Source of the DNA: Chara braunii
Taxonomy: Eukaryota; Streptophyta; Charophyceae; Charales; Characeae
Assembly (NCBI GenBank): GCA_003427395.1
Contig: BFEA01000035.1
Location: forward strand, 288,593-319,250
Reading direction: 5' to 3'
Length of the DNA: 30,658 nt
Under the pieces are notes generated by a model. The model ran no database searches and was not told the DNA's origin. It was given only the letters and a program-made list of their open reading frames with translations. Of this stretch, positions 8,350 to 18,052 are shown in pieces. Position 1 is the stretch's first letter; each line of letters begins with the position of its first letter. A program made the translations under genes and the position numbers.

Positions 8350-9308
8350 AACGGGCCTGTCTATATTTCGTACAATATTTTATTATATGGGCCGGGTCAC
8401 CACAATAGATGCACTGCCCCTACTCCATGCGTTGCTGCCAGACTCTCTGCTCTAGGCCCAGATCTTCCCAGGGTCGGCCTTGCGGCCAACCTGGGTGCCA
8501 ACCTCCTCTCCTTTGAGGTGATCCTCCACCTCCTCTCTGCGGGGACCGACTGGGACCTTGACGATTTGGCGGGGGACCTTGACCCCTACCTCCCTCTTGG
8601 TGGTTCCTTTGGCCGCCAACCCCCTGACCGCCCGATCCTCGGCCTCCCGTGGCCTGGCCCCTTTGGCCCTGGCCTCCTCCTCGAGGCCCCACTCAATCTG
8701 ACTATACGGGACCTCGTCAGTACCACCTTCTTCCAACGTAAGGATCATATGATCCTTGGCCCTGATTTGGCCAGAGATGGTACGGCCTTTCCACTTCTTT
8801 CCCTTATCTAAGTCTTTGTGCCAAAAAGTGGAAATTGGCATCGACTTGGCTTCAAACAAGACCACTTCCCTACTCAATGCACCGTATGTGATGTTGGGTT
8901 GTTGGGTCTTGTCAAAGAAGTGCCTTCGTAAGGGCTCTGGCATTGCACGATAAAACAACTGAACCAATTGGGTTTCAGTGACCCCATGGTCCGGGACGGC
9001 TACCAAGTCGTCCATGACAGCCTTGAGTGCTCTCGCACTCCTCCACTGTCGTGAACGGATGGTTTGGAGCTTGTCGGAGGCCCTGACGCCTCTAGTGACG
9101 TCAGCAAACCTCTCGCGCAGGAGTTTTGAGGAAACTGGCGAGGGGGGTAAGCCTGGAATATGCGATCCTGTTGTGCTCACAATCTGCGGCACGTGCGAGG
9201 GACCTGGCGAAGCTAGCCGCTTCATCCTTTAGAGCGTGGAAGGCGACGAGGACTTCTTCCTCGGGGGCAATATGCTGTAAAAAGACATATGTATTTATAC
9301 TAGCCTCC
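8350..9308 (-). pseudogene. Gypsy 1 gag, capsid-like region, RGG linker and CCHC knuckle
   Basis: Segment 8452-9225 includes LRERFADVTRGVRASDKLQT and QLFYRAMPEPLRRHFFDKT, typical of the retrotransposon gag capsid domain. A frame change moves into a Gly/Arg/Gln-rich linker (8420-8692) with GRGQGPPPNRQGP, likely RNA-binding. A TAG intervenes before the zinc knuckle C-x2-C-x4-H-x4-C (8372-8413; CIYCGDPAHIIKYC), the nucleic-acid-binding nucleocapsid motif. The stretch 9225-9308 is also coding-like (FDNWEAS, EEEVLVAFHALKDEA) in a shifted frame. Confidence 0.75.
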
Positions 9309-10256
9309 CAATTATCGAAGTTTCCTCTTTCTTCCCGCTATATGGGTCACATGATTTTAACTTGACTGGCTCTTTGTGGGGACGCGCCGTGGCCTCTGTT
9401 GTGGCCACAATTTTGGCGGTCTCAATGGCACCGGCGCAGAACTTGTCTACGCCATCCCTCAATCTTCTAATTTCAGACCCGACGTGGCCCACCACGTCGC
9501 TCGCAAACTCCCTGAACCCAGATCGCATTGCTTGCAGGGTCACCTCTTGACCCTTACGGGCCTGGTGCGCCTCCAGCCAGGCCTCACTCAAGACTTCCAG
9601 GAAGCCCATCATCTTGTCTAGCTTGGCAAAGACCTCTGTTTGGGCTTGCAACTCCTGCCTGCCGGTTCGCACTCGCTCAACCTCCACGGCTATTCTGCTG
9701 GCTTCCTTCCTCCTCCTCTTCTTCTCCCTCATCATCTTCAACTTCCACTCCAACTTTTTCTCATCCTCTGTCGCTTGACATTCCAGGGGATCCTCTATCA
9801 ACTCCAGTGCCCTGGCAAACGCCTCCCTCTCCTCCTGTGACACATATAACTGTGTCTCTTCATCTTCTCCCAACGATAAATTAGCCACCCATTCACTGAT
9901 CTTCTTCTCCCTCCATTTGTCCTCCTCCTTCGTGCCACTGACTTCTCCTCTCTCTTCCCCACACCTTCTTTCAAGGGGCTCTCCTTCTTCTTCTTCCTCC
10001 TCTTCTGCTGCTGCTTCTTCCTCTGCAGCCCTTCTCTTCTCTTCTTCCTCTCGCTGTAACATCATTATCTTCTCTTCTGAAACCTCAACATCTCTTCTTC
10101 TAACTGCTTCTTCTTCACCGCCTGCTCCTCTGCAATAGCCTTTAACTTCGCCTGCTTCAGGAACTCCTCTTTCCTCTCCCTCAGGATGGCGGCAATCCAG
10201 GCCTGCTCAGCCTCGGATTGGGGGGCAGTACTCTTCCCACTACGGGTGTCAACCAT
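9295..10256 (-). pseudogene. Gypsy 1 gag N-terminal coiled coil
   Basis: I choose ATG at 10254-10256 (context ACCATGG) because MVDTRSGKS resembles other gag starts of this kind; the frame is open further upstream without similarity. Charged heptad-like sequence follows (RERKEEFLKQAKLKAIAEEQ), broken by a frameshift near 10065, then a Glu-rich run and further coiled-coil-like sequence (LEWKLKMMREKKRRRKEAS) to PVKLKSCDPYSGKKEE. The second frameshift near 9308 separates it from the capsid region. Probable role: gag assembly. Confidence 0.7.
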
Positions 10257-10845
10257 GGTGATTGGCGCACAACCAGACAACGGTTCCTCTCCTCACCACT
10301 TAGACTCTACTCTCCCTGACTGACTCACCTACTAACTCAATCTAAGGACTTACAGAATCCCGACAGGTTCTGTCAACTAGGGTCTCTAGCCTAGAAGGCT
10401 AACACTACAAGACCTGTTGCTGATCAGGAGGCATTTAAGGAGATCCCCCGTAACTCCTCAGGAATTATTTAACGTCGCAGACAAAACGACGTGATCAGCA
10501 GGTCTTCTCAAGACATAGACGGCCTGTTGTGCAGCCCACAGCTCAGATTTTGGGCCTACCGTGCCACACCGGGCAGCCCACTGGTCAGTACCAGTCCTTG
10601 GGAAGGTTTGTGTCCTCCGGGACAGTCAAGTTGTCAGACACAGTCTTTAGCCCTACTCAACCCGTGTGGGTTTGGTCAACAAGGCCCTATCCTTCATCCA
10701 CAAAGTTCCTATCACTTGGACAAAAGAGACTCGATGCAGAAAGAAGAGACAGACAAACTTGATTCAGCAAGTACCACAGGGTGTGTGCACATCCATAGGG
10801 CGAGGGGATAGGCTGAAGGCTTGGCGAGATTATACCGGGTCCAAC

Positions 10846-10983
10846 TTGGTCAAACTCGTGGTTAACGACCTTGGTCAACGCTGCAGTCAACCCCCCGTCA
10901 ACTCCCGGTCAACCCCGGTCAACACCTCCGGTCAACTCCCGGTCAACTCCGGTCAACCCCGGTCAACACCTCCGGCCAACTCT
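10846..10983. repeat. GGTCAAC short-motif array
   Basis: About ten copies of GGTCAAC or close variants within about 140 bp, separated by TCC, CCC or ACCTCC. On the minus strand, the sense strand of the retroelement, the unit is GTTGACC, which contains TTGACC, the W-box core bound by WRKY factors. Array origin by slippage is equally possible. Confidence 0.75.
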
Positions 10984-11290
10984 GGCTATGGCGGTCGGCT
11001 TCACCTTCGTCGCCACCCTTCTCCTTCCTTCTCCCTACCTCGCCTCCTTTCTCTTCACCCTGGCTGTCTTCTTTCTCTCTCACCTCTTTTTTTTTTTTTT
11101 TTTTTTTTTATCGTCTCTCCCTTCTCCTCCTCGGCTATGGCTTCTTTCACCTTCCTCAGTCTCCTCCTCCGTCTTCTCTTTCACCTTTCGTTTCTCTGTG
11201 GTCGAGCTCCGCGGCTATGGCCGCCGCCTCCTTCCCCGTGGGACTGCACGGCACACTTCACAGGTAAGTGACAACCAAACTTGTATCGCT

Positions 11291-11336
11291 CCTCTCTCTC
11301 TCTCTCTCTCTCTCACCGTAGCAATTTCTTCAACGC

Positions 11337-11404
<68 letters not shown>

Positions 11405-11527
11405 NNNNNNNNNNNNNNNNNNNNNNNNNNNNNNNNNNNNNNNNNNNNNNNNNNNNNNNNNNNNNNNNNNNNNNNNNNNNNNNNNNNNNNNNNNNNNNNN
11501 NNNNNNNNNNNNNNNNNNNNCTCAACC

Positions 11528-11578
<51 letters not shown>
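11291..11578. repeat. CT microsatellite interrupted by assembly gap
   Basis: CT runs at 11291-11314, 11335-11404 and 11528-11578. Bases 11405-11520 are N (116). The open frames across it are artefacts of the dinucleotide repeat and the true length is unknown. Confidence 0.95.
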
Positions 11579-11582
<4 letters not shown>

Positions 11583-11732
11583 TCTTCTTCGTCGTGGTCT
11601 TCTCTGCAGGTGCGTGCGGGGGCTTCTTCAACCTCCAGGTCCGCTATGGCGGACTTCTTCTCCGTTGGCCACTTCGGCTATGGCGCGTTACTCTGCCTGC
11701 GGCACACGACGACACGCGTGGAATAGCGGGTA

Positions 11733-11747
11733 CCAGCTCTGATACCA
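11733..11747 (-). other. Primer binding site, initiator tRNA-Met type
   Basis: Minus strand TGGTATCAGAGCTGG, one base after the LTR end ...GATTGCA. TGGTATCAGAG is the complement of the 3' end of plant initiator tRNA-Met and is the usual PBS of plant gypsy and copia elements. It fixes the element's orientation as minus. Confidence 0.85.
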
Positions 11748-11748
11748 A

Positions 11749-12634
11749 TGCAATCAGACTCGCTCTCATTCACACTTCTCACGCATGCAAACAGGTGCGC
11801 AGCAAACTGGCGACAAGCGCCCACTCAGAACTCAGAGATATGGTAACCGAGAACACAGTTCAGATTCAAGTTCACTTCGATGGCTATGGTGCCTCAGCGC
11901 CCACACAACTCTCTGTTCGCATACACAGGATCACCCTGGATATCCCACACGCGATACTCTGAACACACACACACACACACTGAACTCTACTTCAGCTATG
12001 GCGGCTATGGCCGCTACTACCCTATCACTATGGCTACACTCCTTCTCTCTCGCCCACTTCGTCCTCGGGCTCACTGCAGACCACCTCGCACAAGTCGCTT
12101 GTGGCAGCACTTCCTCATGGCTCACGCAGGAATGAATGAATGACTGGGCGCTGCCTCTTGATTTATACTTCTGCAGCTCGTTAGTCTGGCCCTTTTCCAT
12201 GCCCGTAGTGCACACAGTCCCATGCGGTACTTGCTTGACTGGACTGACTGACTGGGGGGGGCTGGGACTGCTGACTCAGCACGGGTAGACTCCACCACTT
12301 GCCTCACCACTTGCCCACTTGCCTCAGCCTAAACGTGGGCAACTTCGAAAGGCCACTACTGGGCCCTTCCGGAAGGCCGTAGACTTGGCCTTTCGAAACT
12401 GTAGCAGCTACGACCTTGACCTTTCTGGACTGTAGCAGCTACGACCTTTACCCTTCGAGAAGCTACAGTTACGACTTCTAGACCTCACTAAGACTCCTAC
12501 TTGACAGGTCTACAGATCAAACCCCTGCGACCTCTGGGCCCTACAACAGTCTACCAACTGTTACAAATACACAGGTCACGGGTTCGACTCTAGGGGTCGA
12601 CACAGATACTGTACACAGGTAAGGTAGGGGCTAG
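11749..12634 (-). repeat. 5' LTR of gypsy element 1
   Basis: 886 bp, near identical to 3910-4827. In element orientation: edge at CTAGCCCCTACC, two 31-bp units (12398-12459), a nested palindrome (12344-12397), TATA box (12161-12167), then the putative R/U5 with tandem CTATGG motifs, ending GATTGCA beside the PBS. The right flank (GGATCGAGCC) shows no copy of the left flank. Confidence 0.85.
12161..12167 (-). promoter_or_regulatory. TATA box of 5' LTR
   Basis: TATAAAT on the minus strand, about 470 bp inside the LTR. Transcription would start roughly 30 bp downstream (near 12130) and run through the leader into gag. Confidence 0.65.
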
Positions 12635-12911
12635 GGATCGAGCCTGGGATCTGCATCAGCTACTGCGAACTGGTGAATACCGTTTCAACTCCCCCTACAC
12701 TGTGCCTCTCACGTATATATATGTACATATATCTGTGCAAGTGTGCCGCTTTCGCGGCAGACACGTGTGTGGGCACTTCCCGCTCAACCACACAAAAGTG
12801 GGGAACCTTGCATTTTCAATTACATTGCCCATTTATACTTCTTTTGTTTTATGGATGGTTTGCAATGGCTTTTAGATGGAATGAGAGAGAGAGAGTTTGG
12901 GGTTTCTTGAC

Positions 12912-12961
<50 letters not shown>
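12912..12961. repeat. (AC)n microsatellite
   Basis: An uninterrupted AC run of about 50 bp. Open frames across it (His/Thr or Cys/Val runs) are repeat translations. Confidence 0.95.
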
Positions 12962-12965
<4 letters not shown>

Positions 12966-13083
12966 GCTACAGCTGGCACCTACCTCCTTCCCTGGGGAGT
13001 GGCAGGCTGGCACCTGTGCCTGCTGCAGTCGCACATGCAAGTGCACTGGCAGCCGCCCGGTATCACCCAGCCAAAGATGCACC

Positions 13084-13161
13084 GGGTAGCAATCGATCTG
13101 CCTAAGAAGGCAGTCACGGCCTGGGTAGCAATCGAACTGTCTAAGAAGGCAGCCATGGCGT
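13084..13161 (+). repeat. Two tandem 39-bp units
   Basis: GGGTAGCAATCGATCTGCC at 13084 and GGGTAGCAATCGAACTGTC at 13123 begin two 39-bp units that share CTAAGAAGGCAG. In one plus frame the unit encodes 13 residues (VAIDLPKKAVTAW / VAIELSKKAAMAW) with conservative changes, so a coding role is possible though no domain is recognised. Confidence 0.7.
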
Positions 13162-13706
13162 GGGCAAGACTGGCTGCCTGCTCTCGGGAAACTATTGGAA
13201 GGCAGGGCCTAGTGGTTGTTGAGGGGTACGTGCTTTGGCAGGTCCAGTATGGCCAAAATGGTCGATAGCCCTTTATCCCCAGCCTTACTGGTCTAGCCCC
13301 TTTCCGCCCGTCAGTTCGGCTGATTTGGCCAGGCGGTCACCACTATGGGCACCCTGAAAGCAGACCCTGACCTAATCGTGTACATCATCTTTGGTTTAGA
13401 CTGTGGTTCTGGGGCATTGCCAGACTGCATGTGATTCTATGCTACCTTGGCATTAAACCACCATTACGTCATTAAAAATCAGGCGAACCAGGCGAACCCC
13501 TGCAGACAGAACGAAAAGCCTGTGGTCATTGGCTCACCAATACAACGGTCCAACTGGGAAAAGGGCAGGCCTCCTGGGGACCAGGGTAGCGATTTAACGA
13601 AGACCCTACAAACAAGACTCCTCCCGAATTTGAATACAGTGCGATGCCGTAGGAAATCGGGGCAATTCCTGCAGAGAGCCAGAGACAGGATGCATTCCAT
13701 ACATAC

Positions 13707-13920
13707 CTCCGAATAGATGGCTTCGTTCACCGCCCTCTGTTCTAACATTGAAGCTATGCATCAGGTCGTCCACTGCCTCATTCTTGTCAAGCCGCATGAC
13801 CCCATCTTCAGCCTTGCCATTTTCGTCTGACGCCCCAAGTTTCCAGTAGCGGACAAAAAGGGGCATCCCACTCAAATTGCCCACTGTCAGCAAAGGGGAT
13901 ATGCTGACAAAGAGCCCTTC
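13707..13920 (-). CDS. Internal exon of large minus-strand gene (weakly VPS13-like)
   Basis: Acceptor TTCTTTGTGTTGCAG before 13920 and donor GAG|GTATGTATGG after 13707 bound 214 nt with one open frame (71 codons plus 1 nt, entry phase 0). The protein begins EGLFVSISPLLTVGNLSGMP, then LFVRYWKLGA, and becomes acidic and hydrophilic (DENGKAEDG, DKNEAVDDL). The N-x-S-G-x-P-L-x-V core with beta-strand-like alternation recalls repeats in VPS13-type bridge lipid-transfer proteins, but this is similarity by eye. Degenerate copies of its 5' half lie just upstream in the intron (14151-14405). No adjacent downstream exon was found. Confidence 0.6.
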
Positions 13921-14150
13921 CTGCAACACAAAGAACACGAAACAAAACCCTATTTAAATCATTTTGTAAAATTCCTGCAGCTGCATTAAAAAAGTATGCC
14001 ATAACTCCCACAAGTAATCACAATCAGAAAATGGTGAGTGCAATCATGGATGACTGTGAAGTTCGGTGTGAACCATTACTGACAACTTTCTGAAAAGGAA
14101 CTCATGCAGACTCGCAGATGCAAGTTCATGTGACCACCACATGCGATTTA

Positions 14151-14405
14151 GGGTAAGCAAATTTAACCCCAGGAAAGAGCAAAGTGCGCTGACCAGTTCA
14201 TGGGAAAAGCTACATCCCACTCAGATTGTACACTGCAAGTGAAGCGATTTGGTGACACAAGCCGTAAGTCCACAAGAACAGCACACACCATTCAGGGAAA
14301 GCAAATCTAACCGCAGGAAAGAGCGAAGTGCGCTGCTGACCAGTTCATGGTAAAAGGAACATCCCACTCAGATTGTACACTGCAAGTGAAATGATTTGCT
14401 GACAA
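14151..14405 (-). pseudogene. Two degenerate copies of the 13.7-kb exon's 5' half
   Basis: Two direct repeats (about 14151-14258 and 14294-14405, spacing about 145 bp) share AGGAAAGAG, CAGTTCATGG, CATCCCACTCAGATTGTACA and CTGCAAGTGAA. The core also matches exon sequence around 13862-13910 (CATCCCACTCAAATTG, CACTGTCAGCAAA...GCTGACA). On the minus strand all three read a GTCAGCA-like segment, then CAGTG, then TGAGTGGGATG. The copies carry stops and lack a full exon frame, so they look like decayed exon duplicates within the intron. Confidence 0.55.
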
Positions 14406-14637
14406 AAAATGCGCTTTCCTGTGAAAACAAAGGCAGGAAATCATGGAAATGGAAAAACAAAAAGGGCAGGAAATGAATGTGTATGTGAGACTGCACAATC
14501 ATCAAACAGTCCTCAGAGTCTCACAGAAAGATGGAGTATGTCAACTTGTCAAGGTTGATGTAACGATTTTCTCGCATTTTCGTGACGGGAAAACAAAAGC
14601 AAAGCCAAAGAAACAAGTGCCATCCTCAGTTAGCTTC

Positions 14638-14796
14638 AGTCAAATGGGATAGGGTAGCAATGTAGCATTCATCTTTCGCTTTGCCTGGTGCCTTTCCTTG
14701 CAAAAAGAAAGCACCTTCATCTTCCTCCCCCAGGTCCATCTTCAGCTCCTCAACTTCCTCCTCTTCGTTTGTGTTCTTCTTCATGCAATGACCCCT
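14638..14796 (-). CDS. Acidic coding-like segment, uncertain exon
   Basis: A minus-strand open stretch from an AG acceptor (GATGCCAG) with EEEEVEELKMDLGEEDEGAF and QGKAPGKAKDECYIATLSH, ending at TGA. It looks more protein-like than neighbouring frames, and acidic loops are common in large scaffold proteins. The acceptor lacks a good pyrimidine tract and no strong donor is found (a weak one, GAAG|GTGCTT, lies inside). It would fall between the 18.8- and 13.8-kb exons. Confidence 0.2.
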
Positions 14797-15267
14797 GGCA
14801 TCTTAACCACTTACTACACTGTGTCGCATCCAGGGGCAAGGCAGAACGAAGCTGCTGACCAAAGCTGCAGCTAGGCTCCAAATTTGGTACATAAGCATAA
14901 AAAATAGAGAGTAACAATGCAACTTACTTGTGAGGCAACTACCTACTTCCGCAAACAAAACGCCTCACCATCACTTATAAAATCATCAATTTCAAAAACA
15001 ATTTTGGGATAAATGACTGACCATTCGCTCTCCCATCACTCATTTCGTCTGTTCATTTTTCTCAGATATATGGTCGCTAAACATGACCATATTGAAGTAC
15101 GTACGGTAAAGAGCACGTAGAGCAGACCCTGAATTGCCGAAGCTAATTTTTTTGGATGATCCTGGATTCCTGGCTATTTCCGAAGTGCAAATTCACCAGG
15201 AAAGGCAATGCCATTATGCCACCCAATTGCAAAAGAAATGAAAGCACTTGCAAAGAGATAGAGATCA
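14797..15267. other. Spacer, nothing recognised
   Basis: Probably intron. It contains one small inverted repeat, ATATGGTC / GACCATAT, around 15067-15091. No open frame with recognisable sequence. Confidence 0.35.
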
Positions 15268-15355
15268 AAGAAGAAGAAAGAAGAAGAAAGACGAAGAAGA
15301 AGAAGAAGAAGAAGAAGAAGAAGAAGAAGAAGAAGAAGAAGAAGAAGAAGAAGAT
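15268..15355. repeat. (GAA)n microsatellite
   Basis: AAG trinucleotide run, impure in its first 25 bp and pure thereafter. On the minus strand it is a CTT polypyrimidine run. The Lys- and Leu/Phe-rich open frames over it are artefacts. Confidence 0.95.
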
Positions 15356-15429
15356 GTACACCAGCAAGACCAATGACAAATCCCCCTTCTCTCTCCACTC
15401 TCCTCCTCCTCTTTATCTCCGCCAATCTT

Positions 15430-16300
15430 CTTCTTTACCAAATAATAATAACAACAATTAATGGTAGAGCCAGAATCAATATCCGAAGTTTCCTCTTACT
15501 GCCAGCACAACAAGTGGGCCACCATAGCCATGGCTTCCCTCTTCTTCTTCCTCACACAGAGCCTAGGCTATGGAGGTCTACTAAGGGCCTTGCCCTAACG
15601 TGCAAAAGACAGCGCAAAGCAGCTATGGCCGCTGCTCTTCAGGCCGCCATGCCTGACTCTGCCTTGAAGCCTTCTTGGTGCAGCGCTACCCCAACTGGGG
15701 CCTTCCAGTCGCAAGGTGATGAAGATGGTGTCCGCCATAGCCAGGTAGGTACCTTTGCCACTCCCTTCCTTCGCCGCCTCCTTCCTCCTCCTCAAGCTGG
15801 GCTGCTTGCCATAGCCAGGCAGATCTCCTTCTTCCTCCCCAGAGGTGCTCCGAGAACCAGCGCCCGCTCAAGCAGCATGACGCCGAAACTTTCACACCGC
15901 AAATGAGGAGGAGCTACTCGCTCCTCCAGGAGATATAGCGGCCAACCAGCCTCATGGCTGGTGACTTCCAGGCTGCGTGGCCTCCAAGCAACCGCTACCT
16001 CCTCCCTTTCAGAGGGAAACATCAGTGCAGGTTCTGATATCGTTCAGACAAGCCCTAAACTCCGGCTACTTGGACTGGTACCCGCCTAGACCTCAGCCTG
16101 CGGCCACTGGGCCTCTAAAAATGCTAACTTTTTGTCTTCTTCTGCACGGCCTGCGGTTCCCGACACATCTGCGGCTACTTGAGTGGTACCGGCCTAGCTG
16201 CTAGTATTTTTCCCCTGCTGTCGTGGGCCTAGTCCCCGCTACTTGAGTGTTTTCCCCGCTGCAACCCTCAAAGTCACAGCCACAGGTAAGTAATGGCCCC
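15430..16300. other. GC-richer block with GCTATGG/CCATAGC motifs
   Basis: No protein recognised. The block repeats GGCTATGG or its complement (15521, 15566, 15622, 15737, 15808) and a triplicated GCTACTTG(G)AGTG-like phrase (near 16065, 16173 and 16237), and ends with a donor-like CACAGGTAAGTAA (about 16283). Motif content resembles the gypsy 1 leader, so it may be a relic of a related element's leader or LTR. Confidence 0.3.
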
Positions 16301-16783
16301 AGGGGCCTCACAACACACGAGTGCCCTGTTGGGCCACACACACACTCAGGCAGACAGGCACATGGACCAGCAAGCACACACTCACACACAGACTTAGAAA
16401 ACTCAGCAGCACGCAAGAATCTCAGCAAGGCATACATTCCAGTGGCAAAACTCAGAAATCAGCAGTATTCTCAGTCTGTGTTTTGGCAGGTCATTACATA
16501 TACCTGAATGAATTGAAACCGTCATCGCCAGGGCAGCACATCGGAAGTGTGGCCTGCTTGTATACGACCAAAAGTTTCGTCCGAAGGCGCTCACACTGGC
16601 AGTTTAAATGCATTGTTGGACCACTCACAAAACCATATAAAAAAAAAAACAAAAAAAAAGTTAAAACAAACAGTTAGTTTGTGAGGGAACAGTGGGGGCA
16701 GCTGCTTTTACATAGTGGAGTGAGACTTGTGGGCATCACCTTGAGCCTCAGCCAAAAATTTGGGCTCACAAATTCATCAATAA
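16301..16783. other. Spacer, nothing recognised
   Basis: Contains short CA-rich sequence and an A-rich run (16638-16665). I find no convincing exon, RNA or element end. Confidence 0.35.
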
Positions 16784-16877
16784 TGAATTGTAAGTTGCTA
16801 ACAATGAGAACAGCATGAGTCATAAGTTGCTGCTGATGACACGGTCACGAGTCATAAGTTGCTAATAATGACAAGGG
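16784..16877. repeat. Three 31-bp tandem units
   Basis: (A/C)(A/T)AAGTTGCT recurs at a 31-bp period (16790, 16821, 16852). Units 2 and 3 share GAGTCATAAGTTGCT; each continues with an AATGA- or ATGAC-like segment. Unrelated to the 31-bp units of the LTR. Confidence 0.7.
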
Positions 16878-17040
16878 CATTATTATCAAGGGGGAAGACA
16901 GGGGTTGGCACTTGGCATATGAGTCCCAGCATCCATACCTGGCTTTGCTTTGATATGCTGACGACCAATGGCACATGTGACTTCTGGTCTCCTTCTGGCC
17001 ACAAGAGATCAACATGGCAGGCGATGTGTCAAGCAAGGTG

Positions 17041-17085
17041 AGAGAGGGGGTGGGGGGGTTGGGGGCGGGGGGGGGGGCAGGGTTT
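17041..17085 (+). repeat. G-rich tract
   Basis: About 45 bp with at least four runs of four or more G separated by 1-2 bases, which fits the sequence pattern for a G-quadruplex on the plus strand. In a minus-strand pre-mRNA it would be C-rich. Confidence 0.7.
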
Positions 17086-17192
17086 CACAAGGACACAACA
17101 AAAAACTTCAGGACAGATCAGGCGGCCTTGCGAAAGGATGCAATGCACTGTTGAATTGGACTGTTTTTTTGTGGTGTGTTTTCTTTGCTTTC

Positions 17193-17516
17193 TTGAATTC
17201 AGGGGGTTTAACAGACAGATGGGGGACGGGTATTGAGGGAAATCCTGGTCCAGAAGGACAGTGAACCTTCCGTTTTGGAGTCATCAATAATGTCTGTGCA
17301 TCCTCAGAGCCTGGGCCTGAAGGACTGCAAGGAAATGTTAAGCAGACTGTTTCTTGAGGTATGTTTACTTAAGTCTCTTTTTAATTCAGGAGTTTTAAGT
17401 TTTAACAGCTATAGATGGGGAAGGGGTATTGACCCAAAGACTGGGCCAGAACTTCCCCAGAAGGACTGAGTCTTGCGTTTTGAAGTAATCAATGATGTTT
17501 GCACATCCCCAAACTG
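17193..17516. repeat. Two diverged copies of a 115-130 bp segment
   Basis: Copy 1 starts near 17196 and copy 2 near 17383; both begin ATTCAGG and share TTTTAAC or GTTTAAC, GATGGGG, GGGTATTGA, CCAGAAGGAC, TTTTG and ATCAAT-ATGT. Divergence is marked. Whether either was coding is unclear. Confidence 0.55.
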
Positions 17517-17557
17517 TAACGAGGAGAGGCACCCCGTCCCCTGGGTACGCTATGTAC

Positions 17558-17627
17558 CTGTGACTTGCCAGTGGAAAAGGAAGCAGACTGATGCTGCCCA
17601 GAACAGTACGGAACCTCAGCCATAAGC
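17558..17627 (-). CDS. Possible 70-nt exon of the minus-strand gene
   Basis: Acceptor with a strong pyrimidine tract (TTTCTTTTTCTTGTTC...CTGCAG) and donor CACAG|GTACAT. Two of three frames are open (LMAEVPYCSGQHQSASFSTG or WLRFRTVLGSISLLPFPLAS), so length and frame do not discriminate. Its phase does not join directly to the 18.8-kb exon. Confidence 0.25.
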
Positions 17628-18052
17628 CTGCAGTTTCTCTCCAAAAGAACAAGAAAAAGAAATGGGGTTGCTCTTCTTGACACAGTACTGGGTATAACAG
17701 TGACCAACAGTACCAGCCAAGCCAACCTCCATTGTCAACTCCTCAAAATGCAGACCCTGCTGCTACTGGGATGGGTAGTGCGCAGCATTAATGAAAGATT
17801 AGATGACCTGTTGGGGGTTCGCTTGCAAGAAACAGGAGGGAATGTCAAAGAAGAAGTTTTCTTTGTTTCCCCTTTTCCTGGGGAAGCTGACTTATACTTG
17901 CTGTTTGTGATTCCCTATGGGAAGTTGGTGCGTTCTAAGGATCCCTCTCTTTCCCCTTGGGTTGTGGAAGGAGTCTTCCCCTAATGCGAACATGCATGCA
18001 ATCGTCCATGCAGAATTAACACACTATCATGACAGTGTCCAGAGTAATTTGG
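17628..18052. other. Spacer with unplaced open frame
   Basis: A plus-strand open frame of 94 codons (17700-17984) has mixed composition with VVRSINERLDDLLGVRLQE but no recognisable domain, no good splice context and no homologue I know. I see no other feature. Confidence 0.25.

Larger units (their letters stand above)
10257..11732 (-). other. Gypsy 1 leader (5' untranslated region)
   Basis: Sequence between the primer binding site and the gag ATG. It holds a GGTCAAC array (10846-10983), a poly-T run (about 11089-11109), a CT microsatellite with the assembly gap, and several GGCTATGG motifs (10984, 11133, 11213, 11677). No protein family is recognisable in its open frames, which are low-complexity translations. 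Confidence 0.6.
3910..12634 (-). mobile_element. Ty3/gypsy LTR retrotransposon 1, degenerate, about 8.7 kb
   Basis: Two related LTRs (3910-4827 and 11749-12634) flank, on the minus strand, a primer binding site, a leader, gag with coiled coil, capsid-like region, RGG linker and CCHC knuckle, then protease, reverse transcriptase, RNase H and integrase. The order PR-RT-RH-IN is that of Ty3/gypsy (Metaviridae). Frameshifts and stops in gag, at the gag-PR junction, in RT, in RNase H and in integrase make it non-autonomous now. The integrase frame runs directly into the 3' LTR without its usual C-terminal tail, and no 5-bp target duplication is visible, so one edge may be rearranged. Confidence 0.85.
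12635..13700. other. Spacer with AC microsatellite and 39-bp tandem repeat
   Basis: No gene recognised. Holds an AC dinucleotide run (12912-12961) and two 39-bp tandem units (13084-13161). The rest is unique-looking sequence, probably intron or downstream flank of the minus-strand gene. Confidence 0.4.

Noticed and set aside
8110-8811. A 233-codon plus-strand open frame opposite gag
   Set aside because: It is the antisense shadow of the GC-rich RGG linker and protease-gag junction, which have recognisable motifs on the minus strand.
11281-11742. Long open frames through the CT repeat and the N gap
   Set aside because: Ser/Leu or Arg/Glu dipeptide translations of a microsatellite and unknown bases.
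12673-13089. Open frames across the AC microsatellite
   Set aside because: His/Thr or Val/Cys runs from the repeat; flanking residues show no domain.
13440-13668. Possible next exon after 13707 (reading GIAPISYGIALYSNSGG)
   Set aside because: The intron would be only about 38 nt, below normal plant-lineage size, and the frame ends without a donor.
16784-16877. 31-bp direct repeats as a possible CRISPR array
   Set aside because: Contiguous degenerate tandem units with no spacers, in a eukaryotic context; same for the LTR 31-bp units.
17222-17255. A GIEGNPGP string resembling the end of a 2A ribosome-skipping peptide
   Set aside because: The conserved Asp before (V/I)E is Gly, the frame stops four residues later, and the diverged second copy (17381-17516) does not keep the motif. 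Chance is likelier.
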